A stretch of 64,000 nt of DNA, taken from assembly GCA_963785755.1 (NCBI GenBank), contig CAWAXG010000050.1:124001-188000 (forward strand), written 5' to 3'. Both the position numbers and the translations under genes were made by a program. The notes below the pieces were generated by a model. The model saw only the letters and a program-made list of their open reading frames with translations. It searched no databases and was not told the DNA's origin. Source of the DNA: JACCXG01 sp963785755 (lineage in GTDB: Bacteria; Acidobacteriota; Vicinamibacteria; Vicinamibacterales; 2-12-FULL-66-21). Shown piece after piece: positions 42,932 through 52,057 of this stretch (the stretch's first letter is position 1; every line of letters begins with the position of its first letter).

Positions 42932-44698
42932 TCAGACGGGCAAACCGGTCGTCGCCGGCTGGACTTCGTCGATCCTGATCGTCAATCGCTGCAGGCTGAT
43001 GCCGAGCGCGGCGCATCGCCGCTGCAGATGGTCGATGCGCTCCGGATCGATGTCGCGCGCACTGATGATCAGGTGCGTGACGCGCAGACGCGGCGCCAGT
43101 GATTCCAGGTCGGCCGACGTCCCGAGTACGGGGACGCCGTCGATCCGCGTCCGTTGCTTGGCGGGGTCGTCGTCGATGAATCCCACCGGATCGACCTGCA
43201 GGCTGCGGTTCTGCAGGAGCTCCCGCAGCACGAGCGTCCCGCCGCCTCCCGCGCCGTAGATCAACGCGCTGTGCGCCGGCGTGTGCTGCCCGCGCAGGTA
43301 GCGCTCGACGCCGCTGGTCGCGGCTCGCGCCGTCACCAGCAGGGCCCAGGCGATCCCCAGGTTCAACGCGAAGACGCCGCGCGAGAAGCGCTCGAAGCGG
43401 TAGAGCGCGAGGATCAGCATCACCGCCAGCACCATGCCGAGCACCAGCGATTTTCCGAGGAAGCCGACCTGGTTCCGCAATGGCGTGCTCCACGGCAGAC
43501 GGTACTTCCCCATCCAGTAGAGCGCGCCAATCTCGCAGCCCACCACCAGCGGAATCGATCCGATGAACGGCGGGAAGAACGTCACGACCTCGTCGCCGGG
43601 GAAGCGGAGGCGGAAGGCGGCGTAGTAAGCGATCGTCAGCACTCCGAGATCGATCAGGATCTCGAGCGCGCGCCGCCGGTACGCCAGGTCGACCACTGCC
43701 GGCATCTCCCGTCCCTGCGCGGCGAGCACGAGGATCGCGGTACAGAGTCCGAAGATGTAGACGGTCAGAAACGCGAACAGCGATCCGAGCGGCAGCTGGC
43801 GCAGCGCGACGGCGAGGGCGCCGCCGGCCGCGGCGATGCCGTAAAGCGAGAGCACGGCCGTGCGTTCGCTGACGCCGAGCGCGACGAGGCGATGCGACGT
43901 GTGATCGCGCCCGCCGATCAGCGCGCTGCGCCCGGACAGGGGTCGCGTCAGGGTCACGAATGCGGTATCGAGAATCGGCACGAGCAGGATCAACACGGGG
44001 AACAGCGCAGCCGGTATCAGACGGCTCTGCACATCGGTGGTGGAGCCGATGCCGGCGGTGGCGAGAAAGCCGCCGATGAGAAGGCTCCCGCTGTCGCCCA
44101 TGAAGATGCTGCCCGGCGGGAAGTTGTAGCGGAGGAACCCGAGCACCGCGCCCGTGAAGGCGGCGATGGCCACGGTGAGGGCGCTGGCATTCTCCGGGAT
44201 GAGCAGCGTCAGGTAACAGAAGGCCGCGATGGCTGCGACGCCGGCCGCGAGCCCGTCCATGTTGTCGAGGAGGTTGAACGCGTTGGTGACGCCGACGATC
44301 CAGACGAACGCCAGGACGCGATCGAGGACGATCCATCCGGTGACCGTGATTGGCGGCATCAGCCACAGCACGATCGCGGCGATGACCATCTGGCCGCCGA
44401 GCTTGGCGAGCGGCTTCACCGCGCGCACGTCGTCGAACACGCCGAGCAGGAACATCAGCCCCGAATAGAGGGCGAGCGGGAGAAGGCGCTCGTCGGGCCC
44501 GTGCAGCAGCACGCCTCCGGCAAGGCCGATTGCGATCGCCACGCCGCCGAGCAGGGGCACGGGCCGCCGGTGCCAGCGGTTCTCGGCCGGGAACGCGCAG
44601 ATGTCCCAGCGCCGGGCCAATGCACGGACGCCTGGCGTCGCGATCAGCGAGAGGACGAGACCCGTGATGAAAGCGGAGAAGTGAGTCGCGAGCGGCAC
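42932..44698 (-). CDS. WecA/MraY-type glycosyl-1-phosphate transferase fused to a CapD-type module
   Basis: 588 residues in two parts. Residues 1-~335 are a polytopic polyprenyl-phosphate N-acetylhexosamine-1-phosphate transferase: FLLGVFDDVRAV, NAFNLLDNMDGLAAG, GSIFMGDSGSLLIGG (catalytic Asp) and GGRDHTSHRLVALG, as in WecA/WbpL. Residues ~340-588 add a four-helix membrane module and a Rossmann-like segment (SALIYGAGGGGTLVLRELL, VGFIDDDPAKQRTRIDGVPV) identical in layout to the N-terminal half of CapD/FlaA1 dehydratases. The SDR dehydratase domain itself is missing. It probably loads the first sugar phosphate onto undecaprenyl phosphate. The fused module may bind a nucleotide sugar or a partner. 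Confidence 0.9.
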   Translation of the reverse strand: MPLATHFSAFITGLVLSLIATPGVRALARRWDICAFPAENRWHRRPVPLLGGVAIAIGLAGGVLLHGPDERLLPLALYSGLMFLLGVFDDVRAVKPLAKLGGQMVIAAIVLWLMPPITVTGWIVLDRVLAFVWIVGVTNAFNLLDNMDGLAAGVAAIAAFCYLTLLIPENASALTVAIAAFTGAVLGFLRYNFPPGSIFMGDSGSLLIGGFLATAGIGSTTDVQSRLIPAALFPVLILLVPILDTAFVTLTRPLSGRSALIGGRDHTSHRLVALGVSERTAVLSLYGIAAAGGALAVALRQLPLGSLFAFLTVYIFGLCTAILVLAAQGREMPAVVDLAYRRRALEILIDLGVLTIAYYAAFRLRFPGDEVVTFFPPFIGSIPLVVGCEIGALYWMGKYRLPWSTPLRNQVGFLGKSLVLGMVLAVMLILALYRFERFSRGVFALNLGIAWALLVTARAATSGVERYLRGQHTPAHSALIYGAGGGGTLVLRELLQNRSLQVDPVGFIDDDPAKQRTRIDGVPVLGTSADLESLAPRLRVTHLIISARDIDPERIDHLQRRCAALGISLQRLTIRIDEVQPATTGLPV

Positions 44699-45029
44699 GT
44701 CAGGACGGGGAACCGCCGTCGCTAGGCATCACGAGGACCACCCCGAGCGGCACAGACAGAGCATACACGCCGCGACCCTTCGCCGCTAATGTTCCACTGT
44801 CGGCCGGCCTGCGATCCGCGCGCCCGTCGTATCGGTCGCGGCTCAATCAAGGCTCTGCCGTCCTGCGGACGATGCGGGAGGTCGATGCGGATGAATCGTC
44901 CGGACTCGATACGCGGTCATCGGACGGAAGCAGAGCTGACGCGGATCTCTGCCTCGTGAAGACCCCGAGGAACGCCGGGACCCGGGGAATTGCCTGCATG
45001 GGCGCTGGTGCGCCCATGCAGGCCGAAGC
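44699..45029. other. Intergenic region between two minus-strand genes
   Basis: 331 bases that hold the terminator hairpin at 44992-45023 near one end and the upstream region of the WecA/MraY-type fusion gene at the other. No supported gene was found. Confidence 0.5.
44992..45023 (-). terminator. Perfect 14-bp hairpin after the FG-GAP gene at 45030
   Basis: GCCTGCATGGGCGC (44992-45005) and its exact complement (45010-45023) around a TGGT loop, starting seven bases past the stop at 45030. On the minus strand it is followed by AATTCCCC rather than a clear T-run. A Rho-independent terminator or an mRNA 3' end protector. Confidence 0.65.
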
Positions 45030-47402
45030 TCAGAACACGCGCACGGAGTCGACCATGCTCGGGTTGCCCCAGCCCAAGGTGATCCACGCGCCGTTCGACG
45101 AGCGGCGGATGAACCACTGGCCGGACGAGAACCGAAAGACCGCGACGTCTGCACGTCCGTCGCCGTCGTAGTCGGCGGGGACCGGGATATCTAGGCTGCC
45201 GGGCGATCCCCATGGGGCGTAGAGATGGCCGCCCGACGACTGCAGCACGTACCATTCGCCGGTGCTGGTGCGGTAGACGGACATGTCCAGCACGCTGTCG
45301 CCGTCGAAATCCGCCGGCACGGGCACGTCTCCCTGCGCCGGGTCACCCCACGTCCATCGGAACAACGCGCCGTTCGTCGACCGGTGCACGAACCACTCGC
45401 CTGTGGTGCTGCGATAGACGGCGACATCGGCCTTGCCGTCACCGTCGTAATCGCCCGGCACGGGGACGTCGGCGTAGTCGGGTGAACCCCATGAATCGAC
45501 CATGTAGCCGGCCGACGAGCGCAGGATGACCCATACGCCGGTTGCCTGGCGATAGATGGCCATGTCGGTCTGGCCGTCGCCGTCGTAATCTGCCGGCACC
45601 GGAAGATCGCCGTAGATCGGCGAGCCCCAGTGGTGGCGCACGCTGACGTTGTCGCTCGTCCGGCGGAAGAACCACTCGCCGGTCGACCTGCGGTAGACCG
45701 CGATGTCCGCACGTCCGTCGCCGTCGTAATCCGCGGGAACCGGCTGATCCTGGAGGGCCGGCGCGCCCCACCACCATCCCGTTGCCGTCTGCGTCGAGGA
45801 GCGCAGCGTCAGCCACTCGCCGGTCGAGCTGCGATAGACCGTCACGTCGGTGCGGCCGTCACCGTCGTAGTCCTGCGGCGTCATGATCGTCGGCGTCCGG
45901 GAGCCGGCCGATCCCCACGGAATCAGGATCGGCCTCGGGATGCTCTCACTGCTGCCGTTCACGGCGCTCACCAAATACTGCACACCCATGGCGGGAATGC
46001 CGTTGATGTCGAGGTAGGTCGTGCTCGTCACGCCTGCCGCAAGCAACGAGATGCCGTTCGCATCGATCTTGCGGATGGTGTAGCTCGACGCGCCAGCGAC
46101 CGGAGCCCAGCGCAGCCGCAAGCCGCCCGGGCCCGGCGTCACGGTCAAGAACGCGGTGGTGGGAAGAGTCTGGACGGCTGCCCCGGAGTAGCGCGACACG
46201 CGCATCTGCGCGTAGTAGTGATTGTCGACCAGCAGGAACTGATTCGAGACCGGGTTCGGGACGGGAATCGTGTACTTGTTGCGGACGTCGTAGTTGGCGC
46301 CCGGATCCGGGACGAAGTCGAGCGCGCCCGGAATCGGCGCCCCGTTGGCGTCGATCTCCTGCGCCGACGGATACGCCATCCACGGCGTGGACGACAGCAG
46401 AAACGTCGCCGTGCCCGGGTTGTAGATCAGGTTCGGGAAGCCGTAACCGCCGCCGTCGAGGTGGAGCGTGGCGGCCGAGCTCTGGCGGAGGAAATAGGCC
46501 CCGCTGAAGCCGCTGCTCGCGCCTGACGCCGTGTTCCCCATGATCTGGCCGCCGCTGGCGTAGCCGATGACGAAGAGATTGCCGGCCGCGCTGAACGCGA
46601 TGGTCGGCTCCTCGAGGTAGCCACTGGCAGGCAGATAGAACGAATCCGCGCCCTGCGGGACGCCGGTGTCGCTGATGAACCGGCCCCACAGCGCCGTCTT
46701 CCCGCCGTTCAGCATGCCCCACGCCCAGCCCACGACCAGGCAGCGGCGGTTGACGGGATCGCAGGCGATCTCGGGGTCGGACTGCCCGTCGCCTGGATTG
46801 GTCAGCGGATACACTCCGGCCACCGCCCCATCGGGCGTGATCGGCGCAACGAAGGAGGCGGGCAGCGCGCCCGAGTAGCGCCACCATGTGGCGAGGAACA
46901 TGTTCGACTCGCGGGAGTAGGTGACGCCGGTCTCCGAGCCGGCCGGACCGGCCCACTGGTCGAGGAAGATCTCAGCCGCGCCCAGCACAGGTCCGTTCCC
47001 GGTGTAGGTGACGAACCGCGCCAGCTTTTGATGACCCTGCGCGGCCAGGTCGGGGCGAATCTTCGTGTACGTGACCAGGAACTTTCCGTGCTGCGCGCTA
47101 TAGGTCACGCGGGCCCACCCGGATTGGTGCGGTCCGTCGGAAATCGCGAACATCCCTGTGATCGCCGCACCGGCCTCGTTCAGGAACATGCCGTTCACCG
47201 GCCCGAGTGCCTGTGTGCCCCAGACCACGAGGTACACGCGGTTGACCGTGTCGAACGCGGAGTCGAACCGGACGAACGCGCGCGGTTCGTTGAACAGCAC
47301 CCCTGGGCCGGCGACGCGGGTGATAGCGGCGCTGACTTGTAAAGGAAGGAACGTGGCGAACGCGAGGGCGAGAGCGATGGCGCGGGTGAACTGCTTCATC
47401 AT
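45030..47402 (-). CDS. Secreted protein with propeller-like head, Fn3-like domain and six FG-GAP repeats
   Basis: 790 residues from ATG 47402 (MMKQFTRAIALALAFATFLPL), a clear signal peptide. The first ~420 residues are repetitive beta sequence with W/Y-rich strands (VNRVYLVVWG, GKFLVTYTKI, NMFLATWWRY, NLFVIGYASG), probably a propeller; the family is not recognised. A Fn3-like domain follows (LRLRWAPVAGASSYTIRKID). Then come six FG-GAP units from DYDGDGRTDVTVYRS to a short SMVDSVRVF end. All D-x-D-G-D loops are intact except unit five (DFDGDSVLD). A perfect hairpin lies just past the stop. Role unknown; exported and probably calcium-stabilised. Confidence 0.85.
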   Translation of the reverse strand: MMKQFTRAIALALAFATFLPLQVSAAITRVAGPGVLFNEPRAFVRFDSAFDTVNRVYLVVWGTQALGPVNGMFLNEAGAAITGMFAISDGPHQSGWARVTYSAQHGKFLVTYTKIRPDLAAQGHQKLARFVTYTGNGPVLGAAEIFLDQWAGPAGSETGVTYSRESNMFLATWWRYSGALPASFVAPITPDGAVAGVYPLTNPGDGQSDPEIACDPVNRRCLVVGWAWGMLNGGKTALWGRFISDTGVPQGADSFYLPASGYLEEPTIAFSAAGNLFVIGYASGGQIMGNTASGASSGFSGAYFLRQSSAATLHLDGGGYGFPNLIYNPGTATFLLSSTPWMAYPSAQEIDANGAPIPGALDFVPDPGANYDVRNKYTIPVPNPVSNQFLLVDNHYYAQMRVSRYSGAAVQTLPTTAFLTVTPGPGGLRLRWAPVAGASSYTIRKIDANGISLLAAGVTSTTYLDINGIPAMGVQYLVSAVNGSSESIPRPILIPWGSAGSRTPTIMTPQDYDGDGRTDVTVYRSSTGEWLTLRSSTQTATGWWWGAPALQDQPVPADYDGDGRADIAVYRRSTGEWFFRRTSDNVSVRHHWGSPIYGDLPVPADYDGDGQTDMAIYRQATGVWVILRSSAGYMVDSWGSPDYADVPVPGDYDGDGKADVAVYRSTTGEWFVHRSTNGALFRWTWGDPAQGDVPVPADFDGDSVLDMSVYRTSTGEWYVLQSSGGHLYAPWGSPGSLDIPVPADYDGDGRADVAVFRFSSGQWFIRRSSNGAWITLGWGNPSMVDSVRVF

Positions 47403-47541
47403 GGTTGTAAGCGCAATAAGGGTGTGAGAGAGAGCCGTCCGGCTCCTAGAACTTTTCGGCTTGCGCGACGATTTCGAACAGGGGGGCAACATAGAGTATC
47501 GAACGGCACAGCTGGTGTCAAACCTGGCCGGAGTCGCATTC

Positions 47542-48540
47542 TTACCGCCGTTCGGCGGCGGCCCACTGTAAAAGCGCCTCAGCGGCGCGAAGTTGCACGA
47601 TGGGGTCGCTGTCGAGCAGCTTTCCGCGGACCCGTTCGGACGGAGTCCGCTTGAGCCTGGCCTCGGTGACGAGCGCTTGCGCCCGAACCGCCGGGTCTGG
47701 ATCATCCAGCTTGGCGTCGACCACTTTCGCCGCCGCATCCGGATCGGCCGCCGCCAGCACCTCGGCCGCACGGAGCTGGATCACGCCCGGTGCTTCACGC
47801 GTCAGTCGCCTCAGCAGAAACGTCCCCTGATCGTTGCCGTTGTCCAGCATCGCGTCGGCGGCGTCGAGCAGATCCTCTCCTTCCATCGCGCGGCTGAACC
47901 CGGCGAGCTTGAGCATCGCGTCGGGCTCCTTGAGTCGCGCCCGTGCGACCATGCAGGTGTTCCAGGGTTGCAGCCCCGGCGGCGCATTCGTCACCACCGT
48001 CCGCAACGCCTCTTTCGCCTCGACCGTATCGAAGTGGCCCATTACGCGGCACGCGACGATCTGGTCCTCGGATCGGGCCGATCCCAGCAACTTCCGGAGC
48101 AGCGGCACGGCTGTCGGTGCGGGGAGCAGACGAAGCACGTCGGCAACTGGCGCCAGGTCCCGCGGGGTCAAGTTCGCCACGATCGTCGTCAGTGAGGCGA
48201 CCGCATCCTTGTCGCCGCGGCGCACGAGGGTGGCGGCCGCGCGGACGCGCTGCTCTGCGGGAGCAGCCGGACGCTTCACCGTCGACCACAGCCGCTCCTG
48301 GCAGGTCGAGGTCGCCGGGACAAGCGGTGATGCGCAGCCCTCGACCCAGACGTCGAAGTTGGTTGACCGGAGGTTGCTGTCGAGCGCGAGCAGCGCAATC
48401 GCGCGCAGCATCTCGGGTGTCTTGTCGGGCCGCTTCTCGAAATCCGAAAGCCGCTGTTTCAGCTCGAGCTGTACCGATTCGACAGATGGAGAAGCCTGGG
48501 CGAGGAGAAGGGCACCGGCGATCGAGAACGCGAGCAGCAT
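47542..48540 (-). CDS. Secreted HEAT-repeat protein
   Basis: 332 residues starting MLLAFSIAGALLLAQASPS, a short signal peptide. A Cys-containing N-terminal domain (~20-95, EGCASPLVPATSTCQERLW) precedes HEAT-like helical pairs (~95-330: LVRRGDKDAVASLTTI, TAVPLLRKLLGSARSEDQ, IQLRAAEVLAAADPDAAAKV, VQLRAAEALLQW). HEAT arrays bind proteins; no enzyme motif is seen. A shortened, broken copy of this gene lies at 54069-54525. The upstream membrane gene, read without correction, would overlap it by ~745 bases in another frame. Confidence 0.85.
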   Translation of the reverse strand: MLLAFSIAGALLLAQASPSVESVQLELKQRLSDFEKRPDKTPEMLRAIALLALDSNLRSTNFDVWVEGCASPLVPATSTCQERLWSTVKRPAAPAEQRVRAAATLVRRGDKDAVASLTTIVANLTPRDLAPVADVLRLLPAPTAVPLLRKLLGSARSEDQIVACRVMGHFDTVEAKEALRTVVTNAPPGLQPWNTCMVARARLKEPDAMLKLAGFSRAMEGEDLLDAADAMLDNGNDQGTFLLRRLTREAPGVIQLRAAEVLAAADPDAAAKVVDAKLDDPDPAVRAQALVTEARLKRTPSERVRGKLLDSDPIVQLRAAEALLQWAAAERR

Positions 48541-48600
48541 TCGTGGGCAAAGGTCGGCACACTCTAGAACACGCCCTTGGCGGTGTCAAACCTCCGCGGT

Positions 48601-49603
48601 TCAATTTCGCGGACGATGGTTCCGTTGTCGGATCGATCGCGGCCTGATCGCCAAAGAGTCCGAACATCAAGGCGGGCATCACGAGGGCATAGAGCGGCAG
48701 GAAGATCCTCGATTCGATGATGCTCGAGAAGGTGAACGCGACCGCCACGAAGCAGGGGACCACGAGCAGGGCTCTCCGCGCGAACAGCGGCAGGCTCGCC
48801 CGGCGGTGGAGCGCGAGGGCCAGGAAGGGGCCGAAAAGTATCAGGGCGAAATAGGCGTAGGCGCGATAGTACGGGTCGTAGTTGGGAGGAAGCAATCCGA
48901 GATCAGCGAGGTTCCGGGCCGCCTGCCAGTAGTCGTAATGCTGCAGCCCACGGACCAGCCGGAGCCCGGCATAGATCGCCAGCCACTCCAGCCCGAACAG
49001 CGCCGTTCGGACCACGCGGCCGCGTGTGAGTGGAAACGCGACGACGTACAGCACCACGAGGAACACGGAGGTTTCGCGATTGAACGCGGCGAGCGGCAGA
49101 ACGGCGGCGAACACCCTGTCGTTCCGCTGCGCGATCGCCATCGCTCCGAGGGAGAACAGCGCGAGCTCCGGCATCGAGTCCGGATGCGGCCACGAGTTGG
49201 TTATCGTGAGCGGCAGTGTCGCCGCGCTCAGGGCGACGCCGGCGAGCGCGATGCGCGGCGGAAACCACGTGCGCAGGTACGCATGCATCGCCAGGTAGGC
49301 GAGAAAGATGAAGAGCAGACGCGTCGCATACCAGGTCGCCTCGAGCGACGCGCCGGAGGCGTCGGCCAGTCCTTTGATTGTAAATGGCGCCAGGACCCGG
49401 TACTTGCCGGGCGCGTGCTCCGTGCCGTCCACGACCCCGGTGATGTACTTGGTGACAGTGAGCGTGTGAGGCCGCATCCGGAGATCGGCAAATCCGGTCG
49501 CGACCGCCAGGCTGACGTAGAGGAGCACGCACCAGGCGTCCTGCGCGGAACGGGAAGGACGATCATCTCTCGTGACGTCGCGACCACCTCCGGCATGTGA
49601 CAT
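48601..49603 (-). CDS. Polytopic membrane protein, 3' end probably frameshifted
   Basis: About 333 residues and roughly eight predicted helices from MSHAGGGRDV, for example VLLYVSLAVATGFAD, LLFIFLAYLAMHAYL, FLVVLYVVAFPLTRG, YAYFALILFGPFLALAL and LPLYALVMPALMFGLFGD. No family motif was recognised; the layout is compatible with a GT-C or DUF-type membrane protein. As written the frame does not stop after GLFGD but stays open to 47795 through the HEAT gene. If one A of the AAA at 48604-48606 (complement) is extra, the frame ends at TGA 48603-48601, just before the HEAT gene. Its first codons recur as a dead copy at 54643-54719. Confidence 0.65.
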
Positions 49604-49650
49604 GTGCGCCTATGATGCCCCAAATTGATTGGCTCGCCGTGCTCCAGGGC
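49574..49650. repeat. Duplicated segment, intact copy
   Basis: 77 bases sharing 69 positions with 54643-54719. It covers the first codons and upstream region of the membrane gene starting at 49603. Confidence 0.85.
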
Positions 49651-49762
49651 CAGCGCACCCACGCTCGCGTGAACCCTGGAATCGGCCTCGCCAGTTCTCG
49701 AGCTCGCCGCTCTCCTCCTCACGAGTTCCCAAGTTTCGATTCGCGGCGGTAGAATCCTCTGG

Positions 49763-50566
49763 ATGGTTTCCGATCCTCTCGTCATCGCCGGTCGTACGTT
49801 CAAATCACGTCTGATTGTCGGCACCGGGAAATATCCCTCTCATGCGGTCATGGCCGACGCGCATCGGGCGTCCGGGGCCGACATGGTCACGGTGGCGGTG
49901 CGGCGCGTGAACCTGACCGATCGCTCGAAGGAATCCCTGCTCGACTATATCGACCCGGAGAAGATGTTCGTCCTGCCGAACACGGCCGGGTGCTACACGG
50001 CCGACGAGGCGGTCCGGACGGCCAGGCTGGGGCGCGAAGTCGGGCTGTCGAACTGGGTCAAGCTCGAGGTCATCGGCGACGAGCGGACGCTGTTCCCCGA
50101 CAACGTCGCGCTGCTCGAGGCCACCCGCATTCTGGTGCGCGAAGGCTTCGTCGTGCTGCCGTACACCAACGACGATCCGGTGATCTGCCGCAAGCTCGAA
50201 GAGGCGGGGGCTGCGGCCGTCATGCCGCTCGGGGCGCCGATCGGATCGGGGCTGGGCATTCAGAATCCGAACAACATCTGGATCATCCGCGAGCAGTCGC
50301 GCGTCCCGGTGATCGTCGACGCCGGCGTCGGAACGGCGTCGGACGCGACGGTGGCGATGGAGCTCGGCGCCGACGGCGTGCTGATGAACACCGCGATCGC
50401 GCTCGCCCGGGATCCCGTCGCGATGGCCACCGCGATGAAGCTCGGCGTGGAAGCGGGACGCCTTGCCTACCGTGCCGGCCGCATTCCGCGGCGCGCCCAC
50501 GCCTCGGCGAGCAGTCCCGCCGAAGGGCTGGTGACCTCTCCTGCGGCGGTGCCGTCGGGCGTTTGA
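49763..50566 (+). CDS. thiG: Thiazole synthase
   Basis: ThiG (267 residues) forms the thiazole-phosphate moiety of thiamine from DXP, dehydroglycine and ThiS-thiocarboxylate. Landmarks: FKSRLIVGTGKYPS, ADMVTVAVRRVN, LPNTAGCYTADEAVRTARL, NWVKLEVIGDERTLFPD with the Schiff-base lysine K100, LPYTNDDPVICRKL, PLGAPIGSGLGI and VPVIVDAGVGTASDAT. No thiS, thiF, thiH or thiO is adjacent, so it is isolated from its pathway partners. Its stop overlaps the next start as TGATG. Confidence 0.96.
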   Translation: MVSDPLVIAGRTFKSRLIVGTGKYPSHAVMADAHRASGADMVTVAVRRVNLTDRSKESLLDYIDPEKMFVLPNTAGCYTADEAVRTARLGREVGLSNWVKLEVIGDERTLFPDNVALLEATRILVREGFVVLPYTNDDPVICRKLEEAGAAAVMPLGAPIGSGLGIQNPNNIWIIREQSRVPVIVDAGVGTASDATVAMELGADGVLMNTAIALARDPVAMATAMKLGVEAGRLAYRAGRIPRRAHASASSPAEGLVTSPAAVPSGV

Positions 50567-52008
50567 TGACGGAGCCGCTCGACGCCACGCTGCGGCGGCT
50601 CAAGCGGGAGCGCGACGAAGCGGATCGCCGGTACAACGACGCGCTGACCGCGCTCGATCAATCGTTCCGCCCCGCCCCCGGCGTGCCGGCGGCGCCACGG
50701 GCCTACGACGAGCATCAGATCTCGCCGCTCAACGAGTGCTGGAACATCCTGCCGCAGCCGCCGGATGTCGGCGGCCTCACGGGACGTCTGCGCGGCATGG
50801 TCTGGCGCACGATTGGCCCGTACCTGCAGCGCCAGCTGACGTTCAATTCGCAGCTCGTCGATCATCTGAACCGGAACGTCACGGCGCATCGCGAGGCGTC
50901 GCAGACCGCCGAGGCCTTGATCGCGCTCATGCGCGAACATCTCGGCGCTCAGGCGGAGTTCCAGTCGCGCCTGCTGCTCCTGCTGCAGCAGGTGACGGCG
51001 TACGTCGACACCAAGGATCGGGAGACTGGCGGCGGCGCGCTGGTCCTGAACGCCTCCCTCAGCGCGCTCGCGGAGAACTTCGGCAAACGCTGGGAATCGA
51101 TGGCCGCACGCGAGCAGCGGTTCGAATCGCGCTCGGCGGCGCTCGCCGCGGATCAGCGCGACCTGCGCGCCGCAATTGGCGTGTCGCAGCAGGCAGCGCT
51201 CGCCGTCAAACGCGAGCTCGAGCGCATGCTCACGAGCGGCCCGCCCGCGGCCGGGGCCGCTGCCGCGGTCGCCGACGCGCCTGACACCGACGCCTTTGCA
51301 ACGCGGCTGGATGCGTACAAGTACGTCGGCTTCGAGGATCAGTTCAGGGGCTCGCGCGAGGCGATTCGTTCGCGGCTCGAGAGCTACCTGCCGTTCTTCG
51401 AGGGACAGTCGGACGTGCTCGATGTGGGATGTGGACGCGGCGAGTTCCTGGAGCTGCTCGCGCTGCGCGGGATCGGCGCGATCGGCATCGATCTCAATCC
51501 GGAGATGGTCGAAGTCTCCCGCTCGCGCGGGCTGCGCGCGGACCACGTCGACGCCGTCGGCTACCTGTCGTCTCGCGCGGACGCGTCGCTCGGCGGCATC
51601 TTCGCCGCGCAGGTGGTCGAGCACCTCGAGCCTGGCTACCTGCTGCGGTTCCTCGAGCTGTCATTCCATAAGCTTCGTCCGGGCGGCGCGCTCGTGCTCG
51701 AGACGCTGAATCCCGCGTGCTGGGTCGCGTTCTTCGAGAGCTACATCCGCGACATCACGCACGCCTGGCCGCTGCATCCGGAGACGCTGAAATACCTGGT
51801 GACCGCGAGCGGCTTCCCGTCGCCGCGGATCGAGTACCGCTCGCCGGTGCCGCCGCAGGATCGGCTCCAGCCGATCGCGCCGGGTGCTCCCGGAGGACAC
51901 CCCGACGAGCTCGTCGAGACCTTCAACGCCAACGTCGAGAAGCTGAACGCCCGAATGTTCACTTATCTGGACTACGCGATCGTTGCCGAGAAACAGGACG
52001 ACCTGTGA
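50566..52008 (+). CDS. SAM-dependent methyltransferase with long N-terminal coiled-coil region
   Basis: 480 residues. The N-terminal ~250 are mainly helical, with a family-typical ISPLNECWNILPQPP segment (~47-62) and a long amphipathic stretch (HLNRNVTAHREASQTAEAL, SALAADQRDLRAAIGVSQQ). The C-terminal part is a class I methyltransferase: VLDVGCGRGEFLELLALRG (from ~283), AIGIDLNPEMVEVSRSRGL, GGIFAAQVVEHLEPGYLLRF and RPGGALVLETLNP. Similar proteins occur in O-antigen loci as glycan methyltransferases. It begins inside the thiG stop codon (TGATG), an odd pairing of cofactor and glycan genes. Confidence 0.88.
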   Translation: MTEPLDATLRRLKRERDEADRRYNDALTALDQSFRPAPGVPAAPRAYDEHQISPLNECWNILPQPPDVGGLTGRLRGMVWRTIGPYLQRQLTFNSQLVDHLNRNVTAHREASQTAEALIALMREHLGAQAEFQSRLLLLLQQVTAYVDTKDRETGGGALVLNASLSALAENFGKRWESMAAREQRFESRSAALAADQRDLRAAIGVSQQAALAVKRELERMLTSGPPAAGAAAAVADAPDTDAFATRLDAYKYVGFEDQFRGSREAIRSRLESYLPFFEGQSDVLDVGCGRGEFLELLALRGIGAIGIDLNPEMVEVSRSRGLRADHVDAVGYLSSRADASLGGIFAAQVVEHLEPGYLLRFLELSFHKLRPGGALVLETLNPACWVAFFESYIRDITHAWPLHPETLKYLVTASGFPSPRIEYRSPVPPQDRLQPIAPGAPGGHPDELVETFNANVEKLNARMFTYLDYAIVAEKQDDL

Positions 52009-52057
52009 GACCTGAGCGCGACGAGCTGCGTCCCTGAGCTCCCGCACCCCGGCCACG

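Noticed and set aside
44843..45154. 103-codon minus-strand open frame reaching past the FG-GAP gene stop
   Set aside because: Overlaps the FG-GAP array in another frame and spans the terminator hairpin; Ser/Arg-rich shadow.
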